In this document: positions 1 through 11,270 of the stretch, one piece after another | How positions within the stretch are numbered: position 1 is the stretch's first letter | Layout of the letters: every line of letters starts with the position of its first letter | From: Rhynchopus euleeides | Taxonomy: Eukaryota; Euglenozoa; Diplonemea; Diplonemida; Diplonemidae | Assembly: GCA_963210315.1 (NCBI GenBank) | Contig: OY723275.1 | Coordinates: forward strand, 558,001-622,000 | Length of the DNA stretch: 64,000 nucleotides | Direction of reading: 5' to 3' | Program-made: the position numbers and the translations under genes | The notes under the pieces: generated by a model | Told to the model about the DNA's origin: nothing | The model's input: only the letters and a program-made list of their open reading frames with translations | The model's database searches: none

Positions 1-289
1 TGGGGACGAGAACAAAAAAAAAGGCGACGAAAAAAGGCACACCACCCCTATCTCTATCCTTTTGGAAGAATCATCAGGCGCAGGAGTAGCATGCGAACTT
101 TTTTTTTTGCGGTTTGCTACTAGATTTTGTTTTGATGTCGACAATCACAGGCACTGCGAGAGCTAGGCTACTGCGCAGACCCGAGATTTTTTTTTCTCAG
201 GGGGGAGGTGCGGCGGGGGGACAGAGTGGGTGGGAAACAGCTGGTTGCATTCTGCAAATCATCTACACAAGGGATTTGAAGGGTGGGAC

Positions 290-316
290 GAGAGAGAGAG
301 AGAGAGAGAGAGAGAC
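290..316. repeat. Short (GA)n microsatellite
   Basis: An uninterrupted GA dinucleotide run of about 26 bases. It is a small relative of the 170-bp GA tract at 60389-60558. Confidence 0.85.
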
Positions 317-1155
317 GGGGATGGTGGAGTAGAGATTGGTGGGGAGGGACAACACGACCCCCACCAGACTGGGGAGAGAGGGGATGGCTTTGAGGAAGAG
401 GATGGGGGATGGTGCAGTGCCCTACCCAGAAGCAACACTAGAGCATTGCCTTCTTCTCCCTTCTCTCCGAGCGATCCCCGAGCGTCAAATCGGCACGTTC
501 CGAGATACAGCAGCTGCTGGCAGCCTGAACACTAAGAAAGAGCTAACTAAGGAGGGGGGGGGGTGATGAAAAAAACCATTCTGACCTATGCAAAACTGCA
601 CCGGCGTATTGGAAGACACGGAGTGGGGCACACAATATGTATGGTTTTACCAAACCCCCCCCCCCCATTTTTTCGGTATCGATGACCAGAGTCTGGCTCT
701 GGCACAACGACACCACTGCACATATGCTCCCCACACCCCCTCATCCCCCCCCTCTTTATTGACTGGGTCCCTTCACTCAGAAGAAAAAATGTGCGGGGGG
801 GGGAAAAAGATTAGACACAGCGAAAACAGGCCTCATAGTATCGTTAGGGCGTCACGCTGTATACAGATTTTTTTTTCTCCCGACACATCATCGCGGCAAA
901 GGGGCACCCAGCTGGGTAAAGAGGTGGCCACTCTCGATACAAGGTCTCGGTTCTCTGGGACGTATCGGGGTGTCAAGGGAGAGGGGCGGTGTGAGGGAGG
1001 CTAGGGTGCAAAGAGGGGATCGGATGGATAGCGAGAGGAGAGGTCGTGTGTCTCTGTGGGCAGCTTTTTCGGCAGTGTTTTCAATTCTGAGTCCTCCCCC
1101 CCCCCCTCCCACTTCGTCAAAAAAAACCCCCCCCGATGAAAGCCAATAGCGTCAC

Positions 1156-1274
1156 TTCAGTTCTGCTCAGCTTTCCTCGGATATATTGCACTCTCGTATG
1201 ATGGGTTGACGCTTCCACACACAAGCTTCAGAACACTCTCCTTTGCGTGGACATCATGAGTTAGCAGAACTGAA
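1156..1274. repeat. 12-bp perfect inverted repeat, 95-bp loop
   Basis: TTCAGTTCTGCT at 1156-1167 is the exact reverse complement of AGCAGAACTGAA at 1263-1274. No gene or known element is attached to it, and it may be a chance match in 3 kb of non-coding sequence. Confidence 0.4.
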
Positions 1275-2545
1275 TGGCACTTCCGGCGCGAAAGTCGTGT
1301 TGCGTAAAATAAACAGAAACAAAGAAAAAGCTACATCGGGTAGCGGTGTCTCCAGCGAAAGAGACACGGAATCCCCCCCCACCCACCCCCTCCCAGATCC
1401 ACTTTTGAGCATTTTTGGCTCTGATCCCCGTCCTGTCTGCCAGAGCGTGATTGAGACAGGCTGAACTCTTCTCTGATTGGCAGAGGAAAAAGGGGGGGGG
1501 GGGGGGAAGAAGTGTGGCAAATAATAGAAACAGCTTGGCTTCATTGCTGATTCTTCAGCGAGAAAAAGTCCCAAAAAAAACTATCTGTGCCCCCGCTGGA
1601 TCGTAAAGTGACAGCAAAACGAGACAACAAACCAATTACTGCCGAAAGTTGTTTTGTTGGAACGCAGACCCCACTCTTTGTGTACACCACTCCCCGGTCT
1701 GATGAAGTGGTGTGAGTGGGGACGCACGATCCAGCTAAAGGCACAGAAAGTTTCCCCAGTTGGCTACGCCGAACTAACAAAAAAATATCCCATTTTTTTT
1801 GACGCCACCCCAGCCCTGGCCCTTCCAAGGATCAGGTCAACCGATCTGCTGGGACAACGCCTATATGAATCCCGGAGTGTTCGGAATTATTCGGGGGGGG
1901 AAGGGGGAGGGGGGGTGGGATTACAAGGAAGGTGACAGTATACGGGATGGGGGGGGAAGAGCACAGCGAGATGGACCTTTTGCCCCGCCTTTCTGTTGGT
2001 CTCGACAGCCGCCAGCCACCAGCCTGTCGCGCCGCTTGATCATTTCCAGGAGACGAACGAGCAGTGCCGTGCATATCACCGACAGAAGGTGATGCGACTT
2101 TTGCCGATTTTATCGTTTTTTTTGAGTTGTGTTCCACATATGGATACCCATACGTGCGCTGCTAGCAGTAGGTGTTGATACTTTTTGCTTTTTTTTGCTG
2201 TTGTTAAAACTCCCTTGCCCTTGAGAGAAGCCAGAGAGAGGAAGGAAAAATCAGACAGCCACCTCCTCTGCTCTCCGTCTTGAAACCTCTCAACACACCT
2301 GGCTCGCGAGGCTGGGCAAGGCTGGGTGGAGGCTGGGCGCACGTGCGACTCATGCAAGCGGGAAATAAAAAAAAGTTCGAGATGTGTTGGGACAATACAT
2401 ACAGCTCAAATGGCGAGCAAAAAAGCACAACCCCGACACAAGGGGGTGCGGGGGCGGAGGCGGGATACGGGGATAACGGGGTTGCTAACAAAACACGGGA
2501 GAAGTCGGCTGTTGACTAGCTTGGGGCGTAGTGTGCAGGGGATGT

Positions 2546-2562
2546 GGGGGGGGGGGGGGGGG
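2546..2562 (+). repeat. 17-bp poly-G tract
   Basis: This is the longest G homopolymer I found in the left flank. Another run of 15 G lies at 1492-1506. Such tracts could form G-quadruplexes and are also prone to sequencing length errors. Confidence 0.85.
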
Positions 2563-3095
2563 TAAAGACGAAGAACACACGCTTTTTCAGGACGCGGGGA
2601 GGTGGACGGGGGTGGGAGGTTTAGGGGGGGCAGATATGAGAGAGATACAACGAGACAGATGTCCGCAAAAAGAATATGCGGGAACGAGGGGGGGGGGGGG
2701 TTGTTGAGGGACAGCGTGTGATACTTCGCCTCAAGGGCTCAAGGAGGGGGGGGGGCACACCCTTTTGCACAATTCACCCCCCCCGACACCCCAGCCCTTC
2801 TGTTGCCTTCGCGCATGTTCACCAAAAACACGCGCCCCAGTTGCAGAGTGGGAACCGACACATAGTGCGCCACCCCCCTCCCCCTCCCCATTCACGAAGA
2901 CCCACCGAGCTGTGAGTCAGCTCAGGTCTGGACTGTGCTGTACATCCGTACCCCAAGAAACGCCCTGCAGAAGGGGATGAGGGGGTTGTTGCCCGAAGAA
3001 CCCCCGTTCGCTCTCGAGGAATTGGTGCCGCAGCGGCTTTGCTGCCCTCTTTCCTCGGTGGCCCCAAATCAAGAGCGCCGATTTATCCGGGGGTT

Positions 3096-6000
3096 CTAGT
3101 GGATAGTCGGACGCTCCCACTGCTTCCGCCCGTCGACATTCTTGTAGAAAATGTCCCCGCGCGAACTCTCGACCTGCTTCCAGCCGTGGGGGAGCGGGTC
3201 ATCCATGATGTCACGGGGCTCCGCACCGTACTTCTTCTGCAGGGCATCGAACAGCGCCTCCTCGTGCCCCCGGTACTGGATAAGGGTGGACACGACAGAC
3301 GGAAGCTTCTGCACGTTGTACCGCTGGTAGAAGTTCAACAGGCGGCGCCTGTAGTATGCATCCACACCGCCACGTGCCTTGTTCAGAGGGCTGCTGCCCG
3401 AGCCGTACCCCCCCTGGGGCGACCCAGAGCCAGACGGGGCGCGCTGCTGGGACCCGCCGACGGGACCGCCCGGCTGGTTCGTCTCCCAGATGAGCTTTGC
3501 AAGCTGTGGGTGTGTGGTGGTGTGGGGTGTGTGTGGGGCTGCTGGTTGGAGGTACAAAACGATTGGAAGTTCTGTTCATGGCATGTCCGTTTGTTTGAGT
3601 TTGTTTGAAGGGGTTCGATTGTCGAGAGTGGATGTTTGAAAGGGGCGGGGTATCATATAACATTCACACGGCGAAGGCGTGCATGCAGCAACATTTTGCA
3701 GCGCTGCAACATACCTGCTGCTCCACAGACGTGGGGTCCGTGAAGGTAGGCGAAGCCTGCTGCGACTGCATCGTCTGGTGTGGGGCGCCGTGGCCAGAGT
3801 ACGACGCACGCGGTGCCACCTGCGACTCCTGCTGAGGGGCGCCGTACGCCGACGCCGTGGCATGCATCTGGGGGTTGCCGAACACACTCTGCCCCGTCCC
3901 GAAGCCGCCGCCGTAGCTCTGCCCGGCTGCGATGCCCATGCTCTGCCCCATCGGGCCGCCGTACTCCGACGCGTGCTGGTGCACCTCAGGCGACCCTGCG
4001 GCGCTGCGCTGCGGTGTGGGGATGTAGGGCTCCTGGTGCACAGGCGACGCGGTCTGCCCACCGGTGGGGCTGGGGTGCAGGGCAGAGTGGTAGGTGTCCA
4101 TGCCGCGGTCGCTGTCCACCACAGACTCGCCGTCCATCACAGGCGCCACGTTCATGGGGTCCTGCATGGAGCTGTGCCTCTGCGAGGTGCCGCGGGACGG
4201 CACCATGTGCATCGAGTGGACGGGGAGCGTTGCCACAGGGGCCTGGCCAGGGCTGGGGGAGTGGTCGTCAGCGACACTCTGACCCCGCATCGGCATCGAG
4301 TGGTGGGACTGGCGCTGGTGCTGCTGCGCGACGGGGGCCAGCATGGGCTCGTGGAAGGCAGGCTCGTCGTACCTCGCAGGCGGCATGCCGGGCATGATCG
4401 CTGCAGGCTGGTACTGGTCGGGGAACATCCCGTCGGTGCCCTCGGTGTTCGGGAAGTGTGGCTCCTCCGCACGCCGCTTCACCTTCATCTTGTCGAGGAA
4501 GCGGTTGATCTGGTCCAGCAAGCCCTTGGACTTGCCCTTCGAGGCGCCCTTCGTCAGAGCAGGGTACAGCTCGCCCTTGTGATGCTTCTTGCGCGAGGGG
4601 TTCTTGTGCTCCAGCTTCCAGCACGAGTCGCACAGCTTCAGCTTGCACTCTGCGCACAGGTGGAAGGCGGGACGGCCCTCCATGTCGTGGCACACATCAC
4701 ACATGTACAGCAGCAGCTTCCTGCGGTGGTCCCTACGCTTCTTGTTCTTGTGCTCGTTAAACCAGCAGTCCTCGCACAGCTTCTCCGGGGCACGCGGGTC
4801 ACACTCCTCACAGGAGTACAGGGCGGCACGGCCCTCAGACTTGGCGCACACGGAACAGGCACGGTCTGTGTTTTTCTTCAGCCACGACACGCAGTCCTTG
4901 CCCTTGAACTTGTCAAGGCAGACCTCCACGCCCTGGGCGCGTGTGGTGACATCTGCCCACACACCCTCCTCGCCGTCGGGGTACAGGAACTGCTTGTTGT
5001 GCTTCCGCCTCTTCGGGTTCTTGTGCTCGTCGTGCCAGCACTGCTTGCACAGCATCAGCTTGCATGGGGTGCAGAACCACAGCGCAGGAAGCGGCTTGTC
5101 CCTCTTGTTGTGCCCCTTGGTGCACAGGTCGCACTCGAAGTACAGCAGCAGCTTGGAGTGGTGCGAACGCTTCTTGTTCTTGTGCTCCACATCCCAGCAC
5201 TGCTCGCACAACTTCTCATCGCAGTCGGTGCAGACGTAGATTGCCATGCGGGGTTCCTCGCCGGTGTCTGTCAGAGAGAAGCAACAATGTCGGGATTGGA
5301 ACAGAACAGAGTGCATGCCCTATCAATGTACTCCGAATACGAAGCTCACTACACATGGTTTGGTCACACAGAGTGCAAGTACACCAAACACACACAACGC
5401 GTAGCGAAGTGCACAACACACCACTGCCAAGGCAGAAACCACTTCACAGGACATACAGTTGCTGTCGCACACGGTGCACGCGCGGTCTGTGGAGAATTGC
5501 CCTTCGAAGGGGTTGATCTCCGGGATCTCCTCCGGTGTGGAGGACGGGATCTCTGGCTCCGGCTCGGGCTCGATCTCAGGCTCGGGCTCCTCCTCAGGTT
5601 CGACGACGCTGTCCTCCTGGGGCACACCAGGGATGCGGGGCAGCTTCTTCGTCTGGTTGTACTGGTTCTGCGCCTCCTGACGGCGCTTCCCCATCTCGGC
5701 GATCGCACCCCGCAGCTCCTTCTGCAGGGCCTTGATCTTGTCGACACGCTCCTTGTGACGGCGGGCAAGATCCTTAATCTTGTTGCGACCCGCGTTCTGT
5801 GCATTAAGACGGTGGATCTTCTGGGCATCGTCACGTGCGGCCTCAAGTGACTGGTTGGACTCTGTCTTAAGGAACATCTTCGTGGTACCAGCCTGCGCCT
5901 TCTTAGGGTCGATGCCACACTTGTCGCACAGCTTCTTGCACCACTCCTTCATCGCAGGGACATCGTCCAGCGGCGGACCCGCACCCAGAATGATCTTGAA

Positions 6001-8610
6001 ACGCTGCACAAAGTTTTTGAAGGTTGGCCGGACAGGGAAACCGGCCTTCCGGATCTTCACAGTCCCGAGCACACCCGATGACTCGAGCTGCTGCATCATC
6101 GTGATACCGTGCACCATCAGCGGCTTCTTTGCAGGGTGGGGCTTGACGCAACGGATCCAGTGGGGGTTTGTGCTGTTGATGAGGTCCATCATCTCCACCA
6201 ACTGCTGCTTGAAGAACCCACCGACGGTAATCTTACGGGCATTCTCGTCAGGCTCGGGAATCAGACCAGCAAGCAGCTCACGGGTGGACGCGCGCATGAA
6301 GTGCTTCATTGCAGGCTTCAGGGTATCCCTGTTCTTGTCCAGCCACCCCTCAACAGTGTAGTTCACATTCGCGGCGTAGTGCAGAACGATGAAAGAGTTC
6401 TTCGACAGCTTCTTCGTGTCGAAGTACTGATGCTTGTCCTTGAAGGACTCGAACACCTGCAGAAGAGAAGAGGGGAAAATGGCAACACATCTGCTGCGGA
6501 TAGAAACGCAGCGCATGATTCTAGGCACTTGGCACCACATCATGTCACCACCCCGAATAAGACATTGTTTGTCACTGGGTAGACTCAAATCTCCTCCCCA
6601 TGACGACACATAACCGTTGGGCTCTTTGTATAGGCCTCAGCTGCACTCACAACTGCCCACCACCACCACAGGCAACACAACTCTGAACAGGCAGTTTACA
6701 TTACCTTGTTGAGGAACCCATCGTCGGTACCGGTGCCCATGGAGCACTCGTCGTCCAGCAAACCGAAGATGCCCGTCTTTGCGGTCATCATCGTCAGGCA
6801 GGGCTGTGTGTGTGTGTGGGTGGGGGGTGGGTGTGGGCACGGCAGCGACAGAAGGGACAAGGTCACAAGGGTACACCGTCGAACATCTTGGTGAGCACAA
6901 CCAAGTCAAGTGGTCACTTGTTTTTCGACAAAGGTTTACATGTCAGGCGGATTATGCAAGCCATTTTACATGCCAAGCCCTCACAGCCCCCAACAGGCCT
7001 TCCGAATGCTTCCACGCTGAAGCGAGCAGCAACTCCGACACCCCCCAGGGATGCACGCACAACCCATAGGGCACAGCTCTCCATACCATGTTGTCGGGGC
7101 AGACGACTTCCGTCACATCCACACCCTCCGCACGACACTCGTCCATGTCCTTCTGGAAGATGTAGTTGTTGTAGTGGTTCTGCAGCGTCTCGTTCGCCAG
7201 GTTGATGCACAGCTGCTCGAAGGAGTTGTACTCGAAGTCCTCGAACCCGAAGATGTCGAGCAGACCGATGAAGTTCTGCCCTGTCCCGCTGTCCGTCAGG
7301 TCGTTGATCGCCAGCACCTCCCAGGAGAACAGCGTGTCGTAGAGAGTCTTGATCAGCGAGTCACGACTGTCCGCCGCCTTCACCTTGGTGAGCTTCTTCA
7401 CGACAGGCCCGTCACGCGTTGTCATGGTCGTGGTGACCAGCTCACGCTTCAGCACTTCCGCGTCGGTCTGCCAGACGGCGCACGCCTTCCCACTCGCCTC
7501 GTCGCCAGCCATTTCGCAGGAGTCCTTGTCGATTTCCTTGAAGTCCTGCATGCCGAGATGCAGGCACCCAGCCACGGCAGCCCAGATGGCGTCGATGTTG
7601 TCCTCGCTGAACCCGCAGTTATGCATCGCCTCCACACAGATCCGGTAGTCGTCACCGTCATCCACACCGGGGATGTCGATGCACTGCCCTGCGTTGCACG
7701 ACTTGTACGACGCGGAAGGCCCCAGGTTGTACTTCCCTGCGTCGCTACCTTTGCTGAGGAGGTAGAAGGAGTGGTACACACGCTCCTTCATGGAGGCTGT
7801 CACGATACGCGACTTCTCCAGCAGGTACTTCGTGGTGAAGGCACCCACGAGGAAACCAGCGGTGTCGAACTGCACCTTCATGAACTTCCCGAAACGCGAC
7901 GAGTTGTCGTTTCTCACGGTCTTCGCGTTACCGAAACCCTCGAGAATGGGGGATGCCTGGTTGATGTTGAAGGCAACCTTGCGCGCAGCCTCCTTCGAGC
8001 TCTCCTCACCCTCGCGGCAGGACAGGGCACCGAGGTACTTCATCACAATCTTCGCCGCCTCGGTCTTCCCTGCACCGGACTCACCGGAGATCAGGATACA
8101 CTGGTCGGAGGTGTCGCGACGCAGCTCGTTCCACGTGTTGTGCGCCTGGGCCCACGAGTGGGGCACGTTGTTACGGATGAACTCCCCTTCCGCAAGGTAG
8201 TCGGGCATCTTCGTGTCCATGTACTTGGGGATCTTGAAGTTCCATGGGTTCAGAGCGACAACAATCGCACCGATGTTGGTGTACACGGTGTCCTTCATAT
8301 ACCGGATGAAGAGGCAACGCTGGATCGTCGAGTCGTGCAGCACGGTCAGCTGCAGCAAGTCGTCCACATCCTCGTCGAGGACGTCATCACGAACGGGCCA
8401 GAGCTTGTTGTCTGCCAGCTTTGCGATGGTCTGCAACGCGTCCACCTTCGTTGCAGAGTAGTCAGCACCCTTCACCGTGAAGGCCTTCCCGTCATCCGCC
8501 TCCACAATACCCACAGCCCAGGCGTGCTGGGGCTCCCAGTAGAACACCTTGGAGCCGGGCTTGCACAGAGCTCGGTTGAGCTTCTCGTCATCCTTCATAA
8601 CGCCACCCAT
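3096..8610 (-). CDS. Unconventional myosin heavy chain with four B-box-like zinc fingers and a C-terminal WW domain (5 exons, 1,527 aa)
   Basis: Actin-based ATP-driven motor. Exons on the minus strand: 8610-7087, 6803-6705, 6456-5457, 5267-3715 and 3503-3096. Donors are GTATGG, GTAATG, GTATGT and GTATGT, and every acceptor is AG. The joined frame is 1,528 codons including the stop. Residues 18-48 resemble the myosin N-terminal SH3-like fold. The motor covers about 75-735: P-loop GESGAGKT 176-183, switch I NDNSSRFGKF 234-243, switch II DIFGFE 452-457, actin-binding IRCVKPH 642-648, SH1-helix region QLESSGVLGTVKIRKAGF 664-681. The neck (about 735-810) is charged and helical with no canonical IQ motif. 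A Glu/Pro stretch spans 827-850. B-box-like fingers lie at about 868-911, 918-965, 1012-1059 and 1064-1106; the first is completed only by splicing exons 3 and 4. Residues 1140-1440 are rich in Pro, Gln, His, Ser and Gly. The WW domain is 1493-1524 (W1500, W1521). I chose the Met at 8610 because the 42 in-frame residues upstream look non-homologous. The myosin assignment is secure; the class is unknown. Confidence 0.93.
3504..3714 (-). other. Myosin intron 4
   Basis: A 211-bp phase-0 intron with donor GTATGT and acceptor CCACAG. It separates the Gln/Pro-rich linker from the last exon, which carries the WW domain. Confidence 0.8.
5268..5456 (-). other. Myosin intron 3
   Basis: A 189-bp phase-1 intron with donor GTATGT and acceptor CTGACAG. 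Splicing makes a split TAC codon (Tyr875). It also joins the CxxC at 868-871 to the later cysteines of the first B-box, which supports the junction. Confidence 0.85.
6457..6704 (-). other. Myosin intron 2
   Basis: A 248-bp phase-0 intron with donor GTAATG. The acceptor TTCTGCAG follows a pyrimidine-rich stretch. It lies inside the motor and is needed to keep the frame. Confidence 0.85.
6804..7086 (-). other. Myosin intron 1
   Basis: A 283-bp phase-0 intron with donor GTATGG and acceptor CACAG, preceded by a CA-rich tract. Removing it joins codon 508 to a 33-codon exon that continues the conserved motor sequence. Confidence 0.85.
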
Positions 8611-9571
8611 CTTGCAGGATGAGGGAGCCGCAAGGCTCTGACACCTACAGCGGTGGGAGGGGTGCCTGCAGATGACGTGGTATGTAGGGCAGTGCAATAG
8701 ACACAGCAGGAGGTAGCAGAGATCTGCTGTACACACAAAGGGCAGGGCAGGGCTGCAGCCGTCTGCACCTGATGCAACAACGAATCGGGGGAGGGGATGG
8801 GGACCCTGCAGTGCAGTGGGCCTGTCAATTCATACAGGGAGACCCGTGAGGAAACCGCCACCGAAAAACAGGCCTGTTTGAATGGTGGCGAGTGCCCTCT
8901 AGCTTTCCTGCCTTTGGAGCGATTCATCTCCACGTGTGTCCATTTTTGTGTGCTTTCTTCTATTTCTCGCTGTGCCCTCCACCGGCAAGCCAACACTACA
9001 TATTTTTTTTGCGCAAGACGCAGAGCCGCATCGATCTGCAACGTGAATGGCACCGTCAGAGTGTCATTCCACACAGCCCCCCCACACAGCGCATGCTGAA
9101 CGGGCGACCTGGGTTAAACGCGACATGCGGCCGTCCCCCCAGGGGGTGCGAACCCGCAGGCTAGGCATTCGAGATCCAACACAATCAGAAGGTAGGGTTA
9201 TGTTGTGTTGAACTTGCAGGTATTCCCCACCCCCACCCCCATCCCCACCCCTCCTACTCCCCCAAGCTGGGGGAACAGGGGACTGTTTTGGTTTCGAGGC
9301 AAACGAAGGGGCTGGGTTTGCGCAGGGCGCAGGAATCGCGAGAGAGCCTTCGGCATATAGAGAGCATTCTCTGAGCAACCCCTTCGTTGAGGCGCGCGGG
9401 AGAGGGCAATCCCCCTTCTCACCCCAGAGGCTGGTTGATCCTGCTCCCTGCTCGAAGCAGCATCAACGCAGCCTGCTCCGCACGATGCACCCGACTGGCG
9501 CACCAACACCACCCACTCCCGCCGCAACAGTGCCATGGAAACAGCGCCAAGCGAGCTGAGGCAAGGCAGTG
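8611..9571. other. Spacer between SEC13 and the myosin gene
   Basis: 961 bp between two minus-strand genes, so it should hold the SEC13 3' UTR and the myosin promoter and 5' UTR. I see no confident TATA box, poly(A) signal or RNA gene. An open frame extends the myosin frame upstream to 8736, but the added residues are Cys- and Leu-rich without a clear signal-peptide pattern. Confidence 0.5.
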
Positions 9572-11130
9572 TTACTGACTGATGCGCGACACCATGCGCC
9601 AGTCCGCCGAGGACTCCTCCTTCCAGACGGACACGGTGTGGTCTTCGAAGGATATCGCAAGGAGGGTCCCGTTTGTCGACCACGACAGCCTGCAGGGTGT
9701 CATGTCGGTCTGGAGGACGGTGCGATGTTTCCACTCCTTGTCGGGCATGACCTGGCGCCAGACGAGCACCAGCTTGTCATCCGCACAGCTTGCGATGTAG
9801 TCGAAGGGGAGGCCGCAGTTGCGGGCCCACTGCACGTCACGTATCGCAACCACCCCGTTCCGGCAGTGCTCTGACATGGTGGCGACGCTCTCCCAGGCAC
9901 CGCGTTGGCTGTTGAGCATCCACACCCGGAGCTGCCCGTCGCAGCCACCTGTGACAAAGCGTTTGACGCTCGCCAGGTTCTGCCCAGGTTGCGACGGTTG
10001 AATGAGAGTCCCACTGCTCATGATGGGCGCCCAGGAGGCCCCGGTGACACCGCCGCTGTGGGCGTTGAATGTGTTGATGGACCAGTCGGCACCGGAAGGT
10101 TTGCAGAGCACCGCGACCACGCCATCGGTACCCCCCGACACCAGGTAGCAGCCGTGCTCATGGGGTGCCCATGACAGCGCCACGGCGCCCCCCTCGTGGA
10201 CATGGGGTGATGTGTACATCTTGGCCCACTTCTTGCTGCCCATGTCGCGCCATATCTGCACGCGCCCGTCCTCCCCACAGGAGGCGATGGTGCTGACGTT
10301 GCCGACGGCGCGCGGGTGGGCCCATGCCACCTGCCACACGCCTCCCTCGTGTGCGTCGAGGCTGCAGACCTCTCCGTGTGAATCGCCCTTCACCTCGTAG
10401 ATCTTCACCTTCCCGTCCGACCCACAGGTGGCGAGGAACTTCCCGTAGGGATCGGGCTGTGGTGGGGGGTACGTGGATGGACAGTGCATGATGTGATGCG
10501 CAACCTAGGAACACTCACATAAGGATGCCTGTCAGAACGCGCTCCCTGGTTCGGCGCTGTTCCTTTCCCGCAAAGGCGGAGACAGCACCAGCCTCCCGCA
10601 TGGACATGCGTGACTGGGCCGACACCGGCATGCGGTGCCACATCTCCGTCTCCAACATTCACAAGCTCCTCAGGGAAGAAATTTCAGAGCAACAGCAGGG
10701 AAACGAGGGGGCCCCCGTGCGCGGCGACGGCGGGCCCCAAGTGCCGCAGGGGGATGACGCCAGCTTAGCCAGCAGCATGCTGGCGACTCGGGCCGCCATG
10801 GGGGGTGGGCTGGCCTCACAGCTCAATACAGGGTCAACAGAGTCCCGCGCTACCAGGTGCTTGCCACCTACATCACGCTGTCAGCTCATGCACCCACCAC
10901 TGTAGCGCCTGCACTCGCCCTGACCCCGAGCAGCAGGAACCCGGCAAAGAGGCGAAGGGGACGAAAAAAGGAGGCCCCCCTTACCGGTATACGACGCACG
11001 AAGTGCACAATCTGGGGGTTGTCAGGGGCCCCATCACCCTTGTGTGGTGCCTTAAAGGTCATACCTGAACATCGTGGACACAGCCGTCATGAGAGAGGTC
11101 GACAACAAGCTTCTGTGGTTTGTCCGCCAT
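9572..11130 (-). CDS. SEC13: SEC13 WD40-repeat protein (COPII coat / nuclear pore scaffold), 2 exons, 316 aa
   Basis: SEC13 forms an open six-bladed beta-propeller. It partners SEC31 in the COPII outer coat for ER-to-Golgi transport; in other eukaryotes it also sits in the Y-shaped nuclear pore complex and in GATOR2/SEA. Exon 1 (11130-11065) encodes 22 residues beginning MADKPQK. Exon 2 (10456-9572) encodes residues 23-316. The phase-0 junction uses donor GTATGA and acceptor CCACAG, and yields HDVQ followed by PDPYGKFLATCGSDGKVKIY, matching the start of blade 1 in the family. Later blades show HEGGVWQVAWAHP, SCGEDGRVQIW, VSGGTDGVVAVL, VTGGCDGQLRVW, ASCADDKLVLVW and a final DHTVSVWKE. The length is close to the roughly 300-320 aa usual for SEC13. 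A longer insert near residues 169-185 carries PSQPGQ. The start codon is about 140 bp from the edge of the repeat array. Confidence 0.95.
10457..11064 (-). other. SEC13 intron
   Basis: A 608-bp intron, much longer than the four myosin introns (189-283 bp). A 126-codon open frame runs on the opposite strand at 10525-10905, but it resembles no protein I know, so I see nothing else supportable here. Confidence 0.8.
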
Positions 11131-11230
11131 CGTCGTCCGATAGAGCTCGGGCTGTGTGGGTGCCTGTGTCGGCAAGGCAGGACAGGCCCACCCTGTGCAC
11201 CCCCTGTCGGAGTGGTAGTGGTGGTGTGGT

Positions 11231-11270
11231 GTGATGTGCACTATATACTGTGTGATATGTGCCACACACA
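11231..11270. repeat. Diverged edge of the array next to SEC13
   Basis: Outside the exact-identity edge the sequence still aligns, with indels and substitutions, to the end of a 731-bp sub-repeat (shared blocks ATGTGCAC, TGTGTG and GTGCCACA). The repeat therefore once extended further towards SEC13, and this side has escaped homogenisation. Confidence 0.6.

Larger units (their letters stand above)
1..3095. other. Gene-free, low-complexity region downstream of the myosin gene
   Basis: No open frame here looks like a protein on either strand. The sequence is dominated by runs of G or C (7 to 17 bases), short A/T runs and GA stretches. The minus-strand 3' end of the myosin gene abuts it, so its right edge should hold that gene's 3' UTR. 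A GATAAA-like hexamer lies about 15 bases past the myosin stop on the minus strand, but I cannot say it is used as a poly(A) signal. Confidence 0.6.

Noticed and set aside
8611-8736. Upstream in-frame Met adding 42 residues to the myosin
   Set aside because: The added Cys/Leu/His-rich stretch does not resemble myosin N termini, and the Met at 8610 leads directly into the conserved N-terminal region.
9100-9180. tRNA-like fragment (GGGTTCGCACCCC on the minus strand)
   Set aside because: The loop lacks the conserved A, the 5-bp T-stem does not pair, and no acceptor stem or anticodon arm can be drawn.
10525-10905. 126-codon frame opposite the SEC13 intron
   Set aside because: No recognisable domain, in an intron of GC-rich sequence where long chance frames are expected.
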